Positions 43,527 to 51,763 of a DNA stretch of 64,000 bases are shown here, in pieces. Position 1 is the stretch's first letter. The number at the start of each line of letters is the position of its first letter. A model generated the notes under the pieces. The model ran no database searches and had not been told where the DNA came from. It saw only the letters and a program-made list of their open reading frames with translations. Both the position numbers and the translations under genes were made by a program. The DNA comes from Magnetospirillum sp. XM-1 (GTDB taxonomy: Bacteria > Pseudomonadota > Alphaproteobacteria > Rhodospirillales > Magnetospirillaceae): NCBI RefSeq assembly GCF_001511835.1, contig NZ_LN997848.1, positions 4,306,001 to 4,370,000 of the forward strand, given 5' to 3'.

Positions 43527-44912
43527 CTACAGCTTGAACACGGTCCGAAGGCCCACCACCGTGGCGTCGGGAATGGTCTTGGACGAATTCTCGGGCAGCG
43601 TGGTGGTGCCGCCGGGATGGACCACGTACTGCAGGTCGGGAACGATGGTCAGCCAGGGCGTCGCCTGATAGCGGTAGCTCAGCTCGATGGCCGCCTCGTA
43701 ATCGTGGTCGGGGGCGGTAGCGGTGCCGAAGCGCCTTGCGTCGGAATCGCGGGCGGCCAGCGCCGGGCTCATGCGGCCGAAGGCGAAGCCGATGGCGGCG
43801 ACGTCGTCGTCGCGGCCTTCCAGCGGCCCCTTATAGGCCAGGCCGGTATCGAAATAGAACGGCATCTGGTTGCGGTCCTCGGGCAAGGCGGTGACCCGCA
43901 GGAAGGCCGACAGCCCCAGATCCTCGCTCCCCGCCTCCTTGTAGAGCATGCCGTCGTAAATGCCGTAGACCGCCCAATTGCCGCGATGGTTCCTGGCCGA
44001 ACCCGCCGCGCTGCTTCCCAGCGACACGCCCGAATCGTCGTAACGCTGGTCGGTGGCGCGGCCGCCGTAATACCAGCCGCCCAGCTTGAACATGGTGGGC
44101 AGGCCGGCGGCGCCCTTGGCCTGGTTGAGGCCGTATTGGGTCTCGAACATCCACATGGGCGCCCCGTCGACGGTGTAGTCCACGCCGCTGCGGTTGCGCT
44201 TCTGGGCGTCGTTGCCGGCATTGGTTCCGGGCGCCACGTTGCCGGTGAAGAGCCCCGCCTGCACTGCCAGTTCCTCGGTGGCCTGGACCTTTAGCCGGGT
44301 GCCCAGGTTGGACAGGGGATAGCCGCCGCCGCCCGAGGGCAGGTTGGCGGCGAAGGACGGCGGCCAGCCGAAGGCGGAGTTGACGAGGTTGGTGGCCACC
44401 ACCGAGTTGAAGAACTCCTCCTGCATGGGCAGCTGGCCGAAGCGCAGCGACACCTTGTCGTCCAGCACGCTCTGCTGCAGCCACAGGGAGAACAGCCGGG
44501 TCGAGGGCGCCGCCTCGATGTCGCGCACCGGAATCAGGTTGCCGATGAAATTGGCCGACAGCTGGCGCCCCTGGACATGCAGGCCGGTGACGTGGAAGGC
44601 GCCGCCCTTCCAGCCCACCGCCTGTTCCAGGTCGGCGTCCACGTCCACCTGCAGCAGGGCGTTGCCCACGGCGCGGCGCTTGATGCCGCCCGATGGGTTG
44701 CCCAGCATCTCGGCGGTGTAGGCGGCGTTCACCTTGACGCCCCGCTCGGCCAGATGGGTCCGCAAGCCGCCCCAGTCGCCGGTCAGGGTGTCGCGCTCCC
44801 ACAGCCCCTTGACCGCCTCGGCGGTCTCGGCCTCTTCGGCCCGCGACGCGGTGAAGGTCAGGCACAATCCGGCGGCGACGGCCACTCCGATGGCGAAATT
44901 TCCAGTCTTCAT
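43527..44912 (-). CDS. OprB-family outer-membrane porin under cobalamin riboswitch control
   Basis: A 461-residue outer-membrane protein of the carbohydrate-selective porin (OprB) family. A signal peptide (MKTGNFAIGVAVAAGLCLTF) is followed by LWERDTLTGDWGGLRTHLAERGV, the family signature. Amphipathic beta strands alternate through the chain, which ends in VVGLRTVFKL with a terminal hydrophobic residue. Typical segments include FRFGQ-like SLRFGQLPMQEEFF and SYRYQATPWLTIVPDLQYV. ATG 44912 (RBS GGTGGA seven bases upstream) replaces a longer frame starting at 45056, which would run into the riboswitch. A cobalamin riboswitch lies 88 bp upstream on the same strand, suggesting repression by B12. 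That makes uptake of a corrinoid, cobalt complex or B12-related nutrient plausible, rather than ordinary sugar uptake; this is inference. Confidence 0.9.
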   Translation of the reverse strand: MKTGNFAIGVAVAAGLCLTFTASRAEEAETAEAVKGLWERDTLTGDWGGLRTHLAERGVKVNAAYTAEMLGNPSGGIKRRAVGNALLQVDVDADLEQAVGWKGGAFHVTGLHVQGRQLSANFIGNLIPVRDIEAAPSTRLFSLWLQQSVLDDKVSLRFGQLPMQEEFFNSVVATNLVNSAFGWPPSFAANLPSGGGGYPLSNLGTRLKVQATEELAVQAGLFTGNVAPGTNAGNDAQKRNRSGVDYTVDGAPMWMFETQYGLNQAKGAAGLPTMFKLGGWYYGGRATDQRYDDSGVSLGSSAAGSARNHRGNWAVYGIYDGMLYKEAGSEDLGLSAFLRVTALPEDRNQMPFYFDTGLAYKGPLEGRDDDVAAIGFAFGRMSPALAARDSDARRFGTATAPDHDYEAAIELSYRYQATPWLTIVPDLQYVVHPGGTTTLPENSSKTIPDATVVGLRTVFKL

Positions 44913-44999
44913 GTCTAAATCCACCCTACAAGAATGCGGCGCAGGTCCACCTGCATCCGGGACACCCCGCCCGGAGAAGCGCGCGCACGCGATGATGAT

Positions 45000-45229
45000 G
45001 GCAGGTCTCCTGGCTCGCGGGTCAAAGGTCCTGCCCCTGCCTTCCCGGTTCGACACGGCCCCCCGGTGGATGTCGGGGCCGAAACCAGTGGCGTTCCTAA
45101 GCGGGCGGGACCTCTCCGCATACAGTTGCGGGGGCAGCCGCGGGCTGGGGGCGTCGAAGCCCTTGACCGCGTTCCCTTTTCACCTCGGGCTCCCATGGGG
45201 AAGCCGTCGGAACCATCAAGCCCGAGGTG
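45000..45229 (-). promoter_or_regulatory. Cobalamin (B12) riboswitch
   Basis: Read on the minus strand the conserved core appears in order: a long hairpin CACCTCGGG/CCCGAGGTG (45229-45181), AAAAGGGAACGCGGTCAAG, GGCTGCCCCCGCAACTGTATGCGG, GCCACTGG, AACCGGGAAGGC, and finally the B12 box AGCCAGGAGACCTGCC (45015-45000). These are the hallmark elements of the class I adenosylcobalamin riboswitch. The porin start lies 88 bases downstream. The region between holds CCGGG/CCCGG and GCAGGT/ACCTGC hairpins near the ribosome-binding site, which may be the expression platform. An AT-rich promoter-like stretch (TATAGT/TATAAC on this strand) lies at about 45260-45275. Confidence 0.95.
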
Positions 45230-45373
45230 TAACCGCGCCCCGATGGGAATGCAAGAAATATGTTATACTATAACGTTCGGCCGGGAGGATCATGCCGGGC
45301 ATCTATGTCGGGGTTCGATTGGACCTGGGCCGGAGGTTGGGGTAAATTCCGCGCCGAACGGAGGTCTTCAGGG

Positions 45374-47188
45374 ATGAAGCGGTCGGATTTGCCCGAGGCG
45401 GAAAAGCCAGCGCACCACGCGTCGGACGCGGATGGCGACGGGGTAGCGCCTCCGGCGGCCGAGGGCGGCTGGCTGACCGTCAGCGAGGCGGCCGAGCATT
45501 CCGCCCCGGCCGGCGCAAGCAGCCTGCTGGCCCCGCTGCGCCAGGGCCTGGGCCGGCTGGCCGCCAGCTGGCGCTATCTTGCCGACCCCGCCGAGCGCCA
45601 CGCCCTGGCCCAGCACGCCCGCAACGGCCTGGCCCGCCTGATCCGGAGCGCCAGGGGACCGGCCATGACCGGCGGCATGGACGCAGGCGGCGCGCCCCCC
45701 GTGCTTCCGTCCGAGATGTCCGAACCCGACGCCGTTCCGGCCTTCGACCCGGAAGCGGCGCTGGAGCGCCTGCGCTCGGCGCTGCGCCAGTTGCCGGACA
45801 AGGGCGAGGTGGTGGTCCCGGGCAATCTCCAGTCCCTCGACCGCCTGCTGGCCGATCCGCCGCCCGCCATGGATTTCCAGGCCGCCGACCTGCTGCACGA
45901 TTGCTTTCCGCGCGGCACCCGGCATTCCGGCAATCGGGTGCTGCTGGCCGTCGCCCGCAACCTGACCCGCAATTTCGGCCGCCCCGGCCGCCTGCCCATG
46001 ACCAGCGGCAAGGCCTGGACCATGCTCGATCCCGCGGTGTTCGGCGACCAGATGGCCGCCCAGCTGGCCGAGATCAGCGATTTCGTCCTGACCTGGCAGG
46101 CCCAGGAAAAGAGCTTCCTGATCCTGGAATTCGCCGAGGTGGAGCTGATCGAATACCTGTTCGAGCACCTGCACCCCAGGCGTCACGGCGCGCTGCTGAT
46201 TCGGGTGATGGACTTCAAGGTGCTGTCCACCCGCCGCGCCGGGCTGCTGCGGCGCATTCCGGCCCGCGTCCGGCGTTTCGTCCAGCACACGGCGGGGGCG
46301 GCGCCCTCGGTGCCGCTGGGCTATGCCAGGGATTCCGCCGTCCTGCTGGAACATATCGAAAAGCGGATCTCCTTCCGGCCGGTCACCGAGGCCGCCGCCA
46401 CGGCGCGGGCCGAAGTGGAAAAGATCATCGCCCGCCTGTCGCCCCCAGAGCAGGAGGCCTCCTTGCGCCTGGCGCCGGCCGCCGCCGCCCGGGAGCCCGA
46501 CAAGCCCGGCCTGGACCAGATCATGCAGGCCCTGGGCGCCTCTGCCCAACCCGCCGCCGCCCCACAGCCCGACGCGACCCCCGGCCGGATTTCCGCCACC
46601 CCCTCGGCGCCCCAGCCGGTTCAGGCGGTGTCGGTGGCCGCCACGCCTCATCCCACCGCGTCCCTGCCGGTTCCCGCCGTTCCCAAGCGGACGCGCTTCG
46701 GCAACCGCCAGAAGACCGAGGCGGTGATGCGGGTGCTGGCGGGGGAAAGCCGCGAACAGGTGGCCGCCGCCCTGGGGGCCACCCCCGAACTGGTGGAAAA
46801 GTGGCTGGGCGCCTTCCTCAACGGCGGCTCGTCGGCCCTGGCCATCAAGGCCAAGCAGGCCAAACCGCGCCGGACCAGGAAGACATCTCCCCAGCCGGAC
46901 GCCGCCTCCATCGACGACCTCAAGGCCAAGCTGCAGGCCTTGCTGCAAACCGTCGAGGTGCTGAGTACCCAAATGAACGCGCTGCCCCCGGCCGAGGCGG
47001 CTTTGCCGCCGCACGCCCTGCCACCGCCAGCCATCGAGCCCATCCCCGACCCGCCGCCAGCGCCAGCGCCAACACCGGCGCCGCCGGACCAATCCGCCGC
47101 GCCCGGCTCTCCGCCGCCGGGATTTCCCGCCGAGGACCCCAACCCGCCACCCCGGCTGAAACGCAGCCGGTCACCCCGGCGACGCTGA
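45374..47188 (+). CDS. Unknown protein with C-terminal-half helix-turn-helix and Pro-rich tail
   Basis: A 604-residue protein of unknown function. Residues about 115-360 form a likely folded domain (LLHDCFPRGTRHSGNRVLLAVARNL; WQAQEKSFLILEFAEVELIE), followed by an Ala/Pro-rich linker. A helix-turn-helix of the transposase-OrfA type follows (NRQKTEAVMRVLAGESREQV, then AAALGATPELVEKWLGAFLNGG). Next comes a basic stretch (KAKQAKPRRTRKT), a short coiled coil (LKAKLQALLQTVEVLSTQM) and a tail rich in Pro with a basic end. No transposase catalytic domain is visible, so it is more likely a DNA-binding or scaffold protein than a mobile-element gene. ATG 45374 has GGAGG nine bases upstream; an upstream ATG extends into the divergent promoter region. 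It is divergent from the riboswitch-porin unit. Confidence 0.7.
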   Translation: MKRSDLPEAEKPAHHASDADGDGVAPPAAEGGWLTVSEAAEHSAPAGASSLLAPLRQGLGRLAASWRYLADPAERHALAQHARNGLARLIRSARGPAMTGGMDAGGAPPVLPSEMSEPDAVPAFDPEAALERLRSALRQLPDKGEVVVPGNLQSLDRLLADPPPAMDFQAADLLHDCFPRGTRHSGNRVLLAVARNLTRNFGRPGRLPMTSGKAWTMLDPAVFGDQMAAQLAEISDFVLTWQAQEKSFLILEFAEVELIEYLFEHLHPRRHGALLIRVMDFKVLSTRRAGLLRRIPARVRRFVQHTAGAAPSVPLGYARDSAVLLEHIEKRISFRPVTEAAATARAEVEKIIARLSPPEQEASLRLAPAAAAREPDKPGLDQIMQALGASAQPAAAPQPDATPGRISATPSAPQPVQAVSVAATPHPTASLPVPAVPKRTRFGNRQKTEAVMRVLAGESREQVAAALGATPELVEKWLGAFLNGGSSALAIKAKQAKPRRTRKTSPQPDAASIDDLKAKLQALLQTVEVLSTQMNALPPAEAALPPHALPPPAIEPIPDPPPAPAPTPAPPDQSAAPGSPPPGFPAEDPNPPPRLKRSRSPRRR

Positions 47189-47564
47189 GATATCCGGGCG
47201 CGATATCGAAACGCCCACACCCATCCTCACGCGAACTTCCGGCGGGCGGCACACCATCATAGGACTTCGATCCGGCCATCCACCGCCGCCGTCCGGCGCC
47301 ACCCATGCCGAAATAGGCGGAGGGTTCTTTAGAATAATCACTGCAAGGACAATATGCCTTACGGCTATACTCCCGCAGGAGGATGACGAACCTTGACGAC
47401 GCGGATACCCGGCGGAAGCGGCATGCCAACTGGATTTCGGGAACACAAACGCATCCCGGGGCACAACCGGCATCACACCGCGTCACATGGCGCAACGACT
47501 TGTTATTGTACGTAACTCGGTGTTTATGATTTCCCTGTCGAAATTGTTCTGGAGGCGTGACCCC
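47189..47564. other. 376-bp intergenic region before the signalling operon
   Basis: The first 150 bp are GC-rich, the second half more AT-rich (AATAATC, TTGTTATTGTACG, TATGAT). A promoter for the six-gene signalling operon must lie here. TTGTTA and TATGAT near 47500-47530 are weak candidates with a non-ideal 19-bp gap. A 48-codon frame from ATG 47383 has its purine-rich sequence directly abutting the start codon and was not accepted as a gene. Confidence 0.55.
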
Positions 47565-48311
47565 ATGGCGCGGATCGCGGTGGTCGAGGACGAAGCTCCT
47601 CTTCGGGCGGATCTGGTCGAGTACCTTTCGGCGTGCGGACACGACGTTGTCGGCTGCGGCGACGGCAAGGAGCTTGACCGCGCTCTGGATGAACGTCCCG
47701 TCGAAATCATCATTCTCGACATCAACCTGCCGGGCGAGGGCGGATTTTCCATCGCCGGCCGGCTGCGCTCCCATTCCGACGTCGGCATCATCATGCTGAC
47801 GGCGCGCGGGCTGAACGTCGACCGCGTGGTCGGCCTGGAGGTCGGCGCCGACGTCTACATGGTCAAGCCGGTGGAACTGCGCGAACTGGAAGCCCAGGTC
47901 CGCACCCTGGCGCGGCGCATGCGGGTCTCGGCGGCGGCCCCCGGCGCGGGCGAAGCGCGCCCGGCGCACGAGGCCGCGCCGCCCGCCGCGACCCCGCCCA
48001 CGGTGTCCACCGAATGGATCTACGACCAGTTGACCTGGACGCTGATCGCACCCGACGGCAAGTCCATCAAGCTGACCGGCAACGAACGGGTCTTCGTCTC
48101 GCTGCTGGTGACCCGCCCGGGCGAGCCGGTGTCGCGCGACGAGATCTTCCGGGCGCTGGGCAAGCGCGGCTGGGACCCGGCCGACCGCTCGGTGGATTCC
48201 ATGGTGCGGCGCTTGCGGGCCAAGGGCGACCAGAGCTTCGGCCACCCGCTGCCCATCGAATCGGTCCACAGCGTCGGCTACGCCTTCGCGGCGCCGGTCG
48301 GCCTCAGGTAG
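47565..48311 (+). CDS. OmpR/PhoB-family response regulator
   Basis: A 248-residue transcription factor. The receiver domain (1-120) has VVEDEAPLRADL, phosphoacceptor Asp in IILDINLPGEGG, TARG and the Lys in VKPVELRELEAQV. An Ala/Pro-rich linker (about 125-155) precedes a winged-helix DNA-binding domain (LTGNERVFVSLLV, SVDSMVRRLRAK, ESVHSVGYAF). ATG 47565 is chosen since GGAGG lies upstream and the REC fold starts there. It opens an operon of six signalling genes with gaps of a few bases. Its cognate kinase is probably the next gene or the one at 50675. Target promoters are unknown. Confidence 0.9.
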   Translation: MARIAVVEDEAPLRADLVEYLSACGHDVVGCGDGKELDRALDERPVEIIILDINLPGEGGFSIAGRLRSHSDVGIIMLTARGLNVDRVVGLEVGADVYMVKPVELRELEAQVRTLARRMRVSAAAPGAGEARPAHEAAPPAATPPTVSTEWIYDQLTWTLIAPDGKSIKLTGNERVFVSLLVTRPGEPVSRDEIFRALGKRGWDPADRSVDSMVRRLRAKGDQSFGHPLPIESVHSVGYAFAAPVGLR

Positions 48312-48314
48312 CCG

Positions 48315-49706
48315 ATGGCGGAACGTCGCAAACTTTCGCTCAAGTCCCGTGGCGATCGCTCCGCCCCTTCACCTTCGGCGCCGCCCTGGCCGATCCTGAT
48401 CGTCGATGACGACGAGCAGGTCCACCAGATGACCCAGGTCATCTTGCGCGACCTCTCCTACCAGGGCCGTCCCTTCAAGTGCATCGGCGCCATGTCGGCC
48501 ACCGAGGCCGCCGCCATCCTGGACCTGCAGCCCGAGATCCCGGTGGTGCTGCTGGACGTGGTGATGGAAACCCCCGACGCCGGCCTGCGTCTGGTTCGTC
48601 ACATCCGGGACGAATTGGGCAACCGGCGCGTCCGCATCATCCTGCGCACCGGCCAGCCGGGCGACGCACCCGAGCGCGACGTGGTGCTGGGCTACGACAT
48701 CAACGACTACAAGAGCAAGGCGGAGCTGACCGCCCAGAAGATGTTCACCGCCCTGGTGGCGGCGCTTCGCGCCTGGAGCGACATCACCACCATCGAACGC
48801 CTCAACGCCGAGCTGTCGGAGCTGAACACCTCGCTGGAGGCCAAGGTCGAGGACCGCACCTCGGAACTGCGCGAAAGCAACGAGGCCCTGGCCCGTTCCA
48901 AGACCCGCGCCGAGACCGCCCTGCTGCGCGAAACCGAGGCCAAGAACCAGCTGCGCCAGTTCCTGTCCATGGTCAGCCACGAATTCCGCACGCCGCTGGC
49001 CATCATCGATTCCTCGGCCCAGATGCTGCGCATCCGGGTGGAGAAGAGCGATCCCGGCGGCGTGGCCCGCCTGGACACCATCCGGGGCGGCGTGCAGCGC
49101 CTGCTGGGCCTGATCGACACCTGCCTGGCCGACGAGCAGTTGGACAGCGGCCGCATCGTGCTGCACGAGAAATCCTTCGCCATCGGCCCGATGATCGAGG
49201 TCACCCTGGCCCATTACCGGGTGGCCTCGCCCACCCACCTCTACCGCGCCCAGGTGGCCCCCGACCTGGCGGTGTGGGGCGATCCCGGCATGATCGCCCT
49301 GGTGATCAACAATCTGGTGGGCAACGCCGTGAAGTATTCGCCGGCGGGATCGGAAGTGACGGTGGTCGCCGCCCAGGACGGCGCCGATCTGGCCATCTCG
49401 GTAACCGACCAGGGCATGGGAATCCCGCCCGGCGACCTGCCCCACATCTTCGAGCGCTTCCACCGCGCCGCCAATTCCAAGGGCATTCCCGGCTCGGGGA
49501 TCGGCCTGCACATGGTCCGCCAGATCGTCGAGATGCACGGGGGCGCGGTGACCGTGGACAGCCGCCTGAACGCCGGCTCGCGCTTCACCGTGCGGCTGCG
49601 TCCGTCGCCCGGTCCGGGGGCCGAGGGCATCGATCCGGTGCAAGACGGCTTGAGCGCCCCCGCCCCCGATGATACCGTCCAAGACCTTGGTGAAGGCAAC
49701 AGGTAG
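48315..49706 (+). CDS. Receiver-linked histidine kinase (REC-coiled coil-HisKA-HATPase)
   Basis: A 463-residue soluble kinase. An N-terminal receiver domain (about 24-150; LIVDDDEQVHQM, phosphoacceptor in LLDVVMETPDAG) carries the unusual segment RTGQPGDAPERDVVLGYDINDY, known from receivers of the DUF3369/HD-GYP type. A coiled coil (155-215) leads to HisKA (VSHEFRTPL near 220) and HATPase (NLVGNAVKY, DQGMGIPPGD, GSGIGLHMV). Having the receiver in front suggests its own phosphorylation gates kinase activity. The start ATG follows the previous stop by three bases, and the stop of the previous gene sits within CAGGTAG just before it. The receiver is paralogous to that of the GGDEF protein at the end of this operon. 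Confidence 0.9.
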   Translation: MAERRKLSLKSRGDRSAPSPSAPPWPILIVDDDEQVHQMTQVILRDLSYQGRPFKCIGAMSATEAAAILDLQPEIPVVLLDVVMETPDAGLRLVRHIRDELGNRRVRIILRTGQPGDAPERDVVLGYDINDYKSKAELTAQKMFTALVAALRAWSDITTIERLNAELSELNTSLEAKVEDRTSELRESNEALARSKTRAETALLRETEAKNQLRQFLSMVSHEFRTPLAIIDSSAQMLRIRVEKSDPGGVARLDTIRGGVQRLLGLIDTCLADEQLDSGRIVLHEKSFAIGPMIEVTLAHYRVASPTHLYRAQVAPDLAVWGDPGMIALVINNLVGNAVKYSPAGSEVTVVAAQDGADLAISVTDQGMGIPPGDLPHIFERFHRAANSKGIPGSGIGLHMVRQIVEMHGGAVTVDSRLNAGSRFTVRLRPSPGPGAEGIDPVQDGLSAPAPDDTVQDLGEGNR

Positions 49707-49711
49707 CCGGC

Positions 49712-50278
49712 ATGCTTGCGAAACAATACCGCTCGTTCAAGCACGACCTCGACCAGCGCGGCATCATCTTCTCGTTTTCGGGATACCTGTCCGAGGAGAT
49801 TCTCTATTCCCTGGGCAACGCGCTGCGCCAGAAGATGACGCTGGAGGACGCCAACGTCAGCACGGTGAAGAAGGTCTTCTCGGTCTTCGTCGAGCAGGCC
49901 CAGAACATCATCCGCTATTCCGCCGAGAAGCTGTCCGGCGAGAAGCCGTCCGGCGACAAGGGCCAGTCCATCGAGCTGTCGTCGGGCATGGTGACCATCG
50001 GCACCGAGAACGACCGCTTCTTCATCGTCTGCGCCAACGTCGTGCTGGCCGCCGACGAGCCCCGGCTGCGCGAACGGCTCGAACGGCTGCGCTCCATGGA
50101 CCGCGACGCCATCAAGGCCTACTACAAGGAGCAGCTGAAGGAAGCCCCCGAGGAACAGAGCAAGGGCGCCACCATCGGCCTGATCGAGATCGCCCGGCGC
50201 GCCAGCGAGCCCATCGAGTTCGACTTCGACCCCATCGACGACCAGAAGTTCTTCTTCTGCATGAAGGTATCCATCTGA
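49712..50278 (+). CDS. SiaB-family protein kinase
   Basis: A 188-residue protein matching the SiaB family of GHKL-like kinases: FSFSGYLSEEILYSLGNALRQ at the start, VFVEQAQNIIRYS as the N-box-like helix with the catalytic Glu/Asn, and KGATIGLIEIARRAS as the glycine-containing nucleotide-binding loop. In Pseudomonas aeruginosa SiaB phosphorylates SiaC and thereby switches off activation of the diguanylate cyclase SiaD. Here the SiaC-like gene follows seven bases later and a GGDEF gene ends the operon, supporting the same logic. The start is five bases after the previous stop. The usual SiaA phosphatase is not found in the window. Confidence 0.88.
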   Translation: MLAKQYRSFKHDLDQRGIIFSFSGYLSEEILYSLGNALRQKMTLEDANVSTVKKVFSVFVEQAQNIIRYSAEKLSGEKPSGDKGQSIELSSGMVTIGTENDRFFIVCANVVLAADEPRLRERLERLRSMDRDAIKAYYKEQLKEAPEEQSKGATIGLIEIARRASEPIEFDFDPIDDQKFFFCMKVSI

Positions 50279-50285
50279 GGTGGTT

Positions 50286-50669
50286 ATGGACAATTTGACG
50301 ATCGCGGCCACGGAACGTTCGCCCGCGGTGGATTTCGACTTCGCCGCCGGACGCCTCAGCCTGAAGGGCGAATCCTACCCCGAGGACGCGTCGGCGGTGT
50401 TCGGACCCATTTTCGCCGCGCTGGAAGGTTTCCTGGGCACGGCCGCCAGCCGCGACGTGACCTTCGACTTCGACCTGGCCTATTTCAACAGCTCCAGCGC
50501 CAAGGCGCTGATGAACATGTTCCAGATGCTCGACCAGGCGGCCGAAGCCGGCTGCCGGCTGACCGTCAACTGGTTCTACGCGACCGACGACGACACCATG
50601 AAGGAGTTCGGCGAGGATTTCAGCGAGGACCTCGCCCACGTCACCTTCAATCTGGTGGCGGTCGAGTAG
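50286..50669 (+). CDS. SiaC-family regulatory phosphoprotein
   Basis: A 127-residue protein of the SiaC (DUF1987) family. KGESYPEDASAVFGPIFAAL matches the conserved N-terminal strand and helix. FDFDLAYFNSSSAKALMNMF contains the conserved Ser/Thr phosphorylation segment, and NWFYATDDDTMKEFGEDF is the conserved C-terminal acidic part. In the described system unphosphorylated SiaC binds and activates a diguanylate cyclase. ATG 50286 is preferred with GAGG five bases upstream; GTG 50280 is in frame as an alternative. It stands between the SiaB-like kinase and a histidine kinase, and its most likely client is the GGDEF protein of the same operon. Confidence 0.88.
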   Translation: MDNLTIAATERSPAVDFDFAAGRLSLKGESYPEDASAVFGPIFAALEGFLGTAASRDVTFDFDLAYFNSSSAKALMNMFQMLDQAAEAGCRLTVNWFYATDDDTMKEFGEDFSEDLAHVTFNLVAVE

Positions 50670-50674
50670 ACCCC

Positions 50675-51697
50675 TTGAGCGGTTTCAACCTCTTCGACGC
50701 CGAGGAGAAGAGCCTTGAGCAGGCCGAGGATCTGCGCCGCCGGCTCGATTCCGCCCCGGAACCGGTCAGAGACGGCATCGCCTCTCTGATCGATGCCTAT
50801 TCGCGCTCGGTGCGCGAGCAGCGCCGACTGGTCCGCGTCTCCGACCGCCTGCAGGCCCAGCTGGCCTCGGTCAACCAGGAACTGGGCCGCCGCAAGGTCG
50901 AGGCCGAGGATGCCCTGGAAAGCCTGAAGGCCGCCCAGGAATCCCTGGTCCAGGCGGAAAAGCTGGCGTCGCTGGGCGCCCTGGTGGGCGGCGTCGCCCA
51001 CGAGATCAACACCCCCGTCGGCATCGCGCTGTCCTGCGCCTCGCATCTGGCCGATTCCACCGCATCCATCGCCAAGCTGTTCGAGGCCGACGACATCTCG
51101 GTCGAGGATTTCGAGCGCTTCATGGACACGGTCAAGGACACCACCGGTCTGATCCTGTCCAATTGCGAGCGCGCCGCCGACCTGATCCGCAGCTTCAAGC
51201 AGGTGGCGGTGGACCGCACCACCTCGGAACGCCGGCGCTTCGACCTGGCCGCCTATATCCGCGAGACCCTGTCCAGCCTGGGCCCCCATCTACGTCAGGC
51301 CGGCCATGCGGTGCGCCTGATTTGCCCCGACGGCATCGTCATGGACAGCTATCCCGGCGCCCTGTCCCAGGTGTTGAGCAATTTCGTCATGAACTCGCTG
51401 GTCCACGGCTATGACCAGGGCCAGCCGGGAACCCTGTCCATCACGGTGGAGCGCGACGGCGAGGCGGGCGTGCGGCTGGTCTACGCCGACGACGGCAAGG
51501 GCATCGCACCCGAAAACCTGGGCCGCATCTTCGACCCCTTCTTCACCACCAGGCGGGGCAGCGGCGGCTCGGGCCTGGGGCTGCACATCGTCTACAACCT
51601 GGTGACCGGCCCGCTGGGCGGCAATGTCGGCGCCGATCTTCCCGCCGGCGGCGGTACCCGTTTTTCCATCCAGATTCCCTTGGCTCCCAACGCCTAA
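50675..51697 (+). CDS. Soluble sensor histidine kinase
   Basis: A 340-residue kinase without membrane segments. An N-terminal helical/coiled-coil part (1-100) leads to an H box of the GGVAHEINTPVG type near residue 108, known from ZraS/PleC-like and DhkC-type kinases. The ATPase domain has NFVMNSLVHGY, DDGKGIAPENL and GSGLGLHIVYNLV. A TTG start at 50675 is five bases after the SiaC-like stop; the ribosome-binding site is weak, so coupling is probable. Without a sensor domain, it may be controlled by protein partners, possibly the SiaB/SiaC pair. The phosphate acceptor could be the receiver domain of the GGDEF protein. Confidence 0.88.
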   Translation: MSGFNLFDAEEKSLEQAEDLRRRLDSAPEPVRDGIASLIDAYSRSVREQRRLVRVSDRLQAQLASVNQELGRRKVEAEDALESLKAAQESLVQAEKLASLGALVGGVAHEINTPVGIALSCASHLADSTASIAKLFEADDISVEDFERFMDTVKDTTGLILSNCERAADLIRSFKQVAVDRTTSERRRFDLAAYIRETLSSLGPHLRQAGHAVRLICPDGIVMDSYPGALSQVLSNFVMNSLVHGYDQGQPGTLSITVERDGEAGVRLVYADDGKGIAPENLGRIFDPFFTTRRGSGGSGLGLHIVYNLVTGPLGGNVGADLPAGGGTRFSIQIPLAPNA

Positions 51698-51763
51698 TCC
51701 TTCGTCACACTCCGGCGCAATGCGGGGGTGGCGTGCCCTTTGGCGTGGGTGGAATATGAGCGA

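Noticed and set aside
44913..45056. Upstream extension of the porin reading frame
   Set aside because: It would place the signal peptide internally and overlap the riboswitch aptamer; ATG 44912 has a proper ribosome-binding site and begins the signal peptide.
45374..47188. Interpretation of the HTH protein as an insertion-sequence transposase
   Set aside because: Only the small OrfA-like HTH is present; there is no DDE domain, no terminal inverted repeats and no target duplication visible around the gene.
47383..47529. 48-codon frame upstream of the OmpR-type regulator
   Set aside because: GGAGG directly abuts the ATG with no spacing, the translation has no recognisable features and it lies in the promoter region of the operon.
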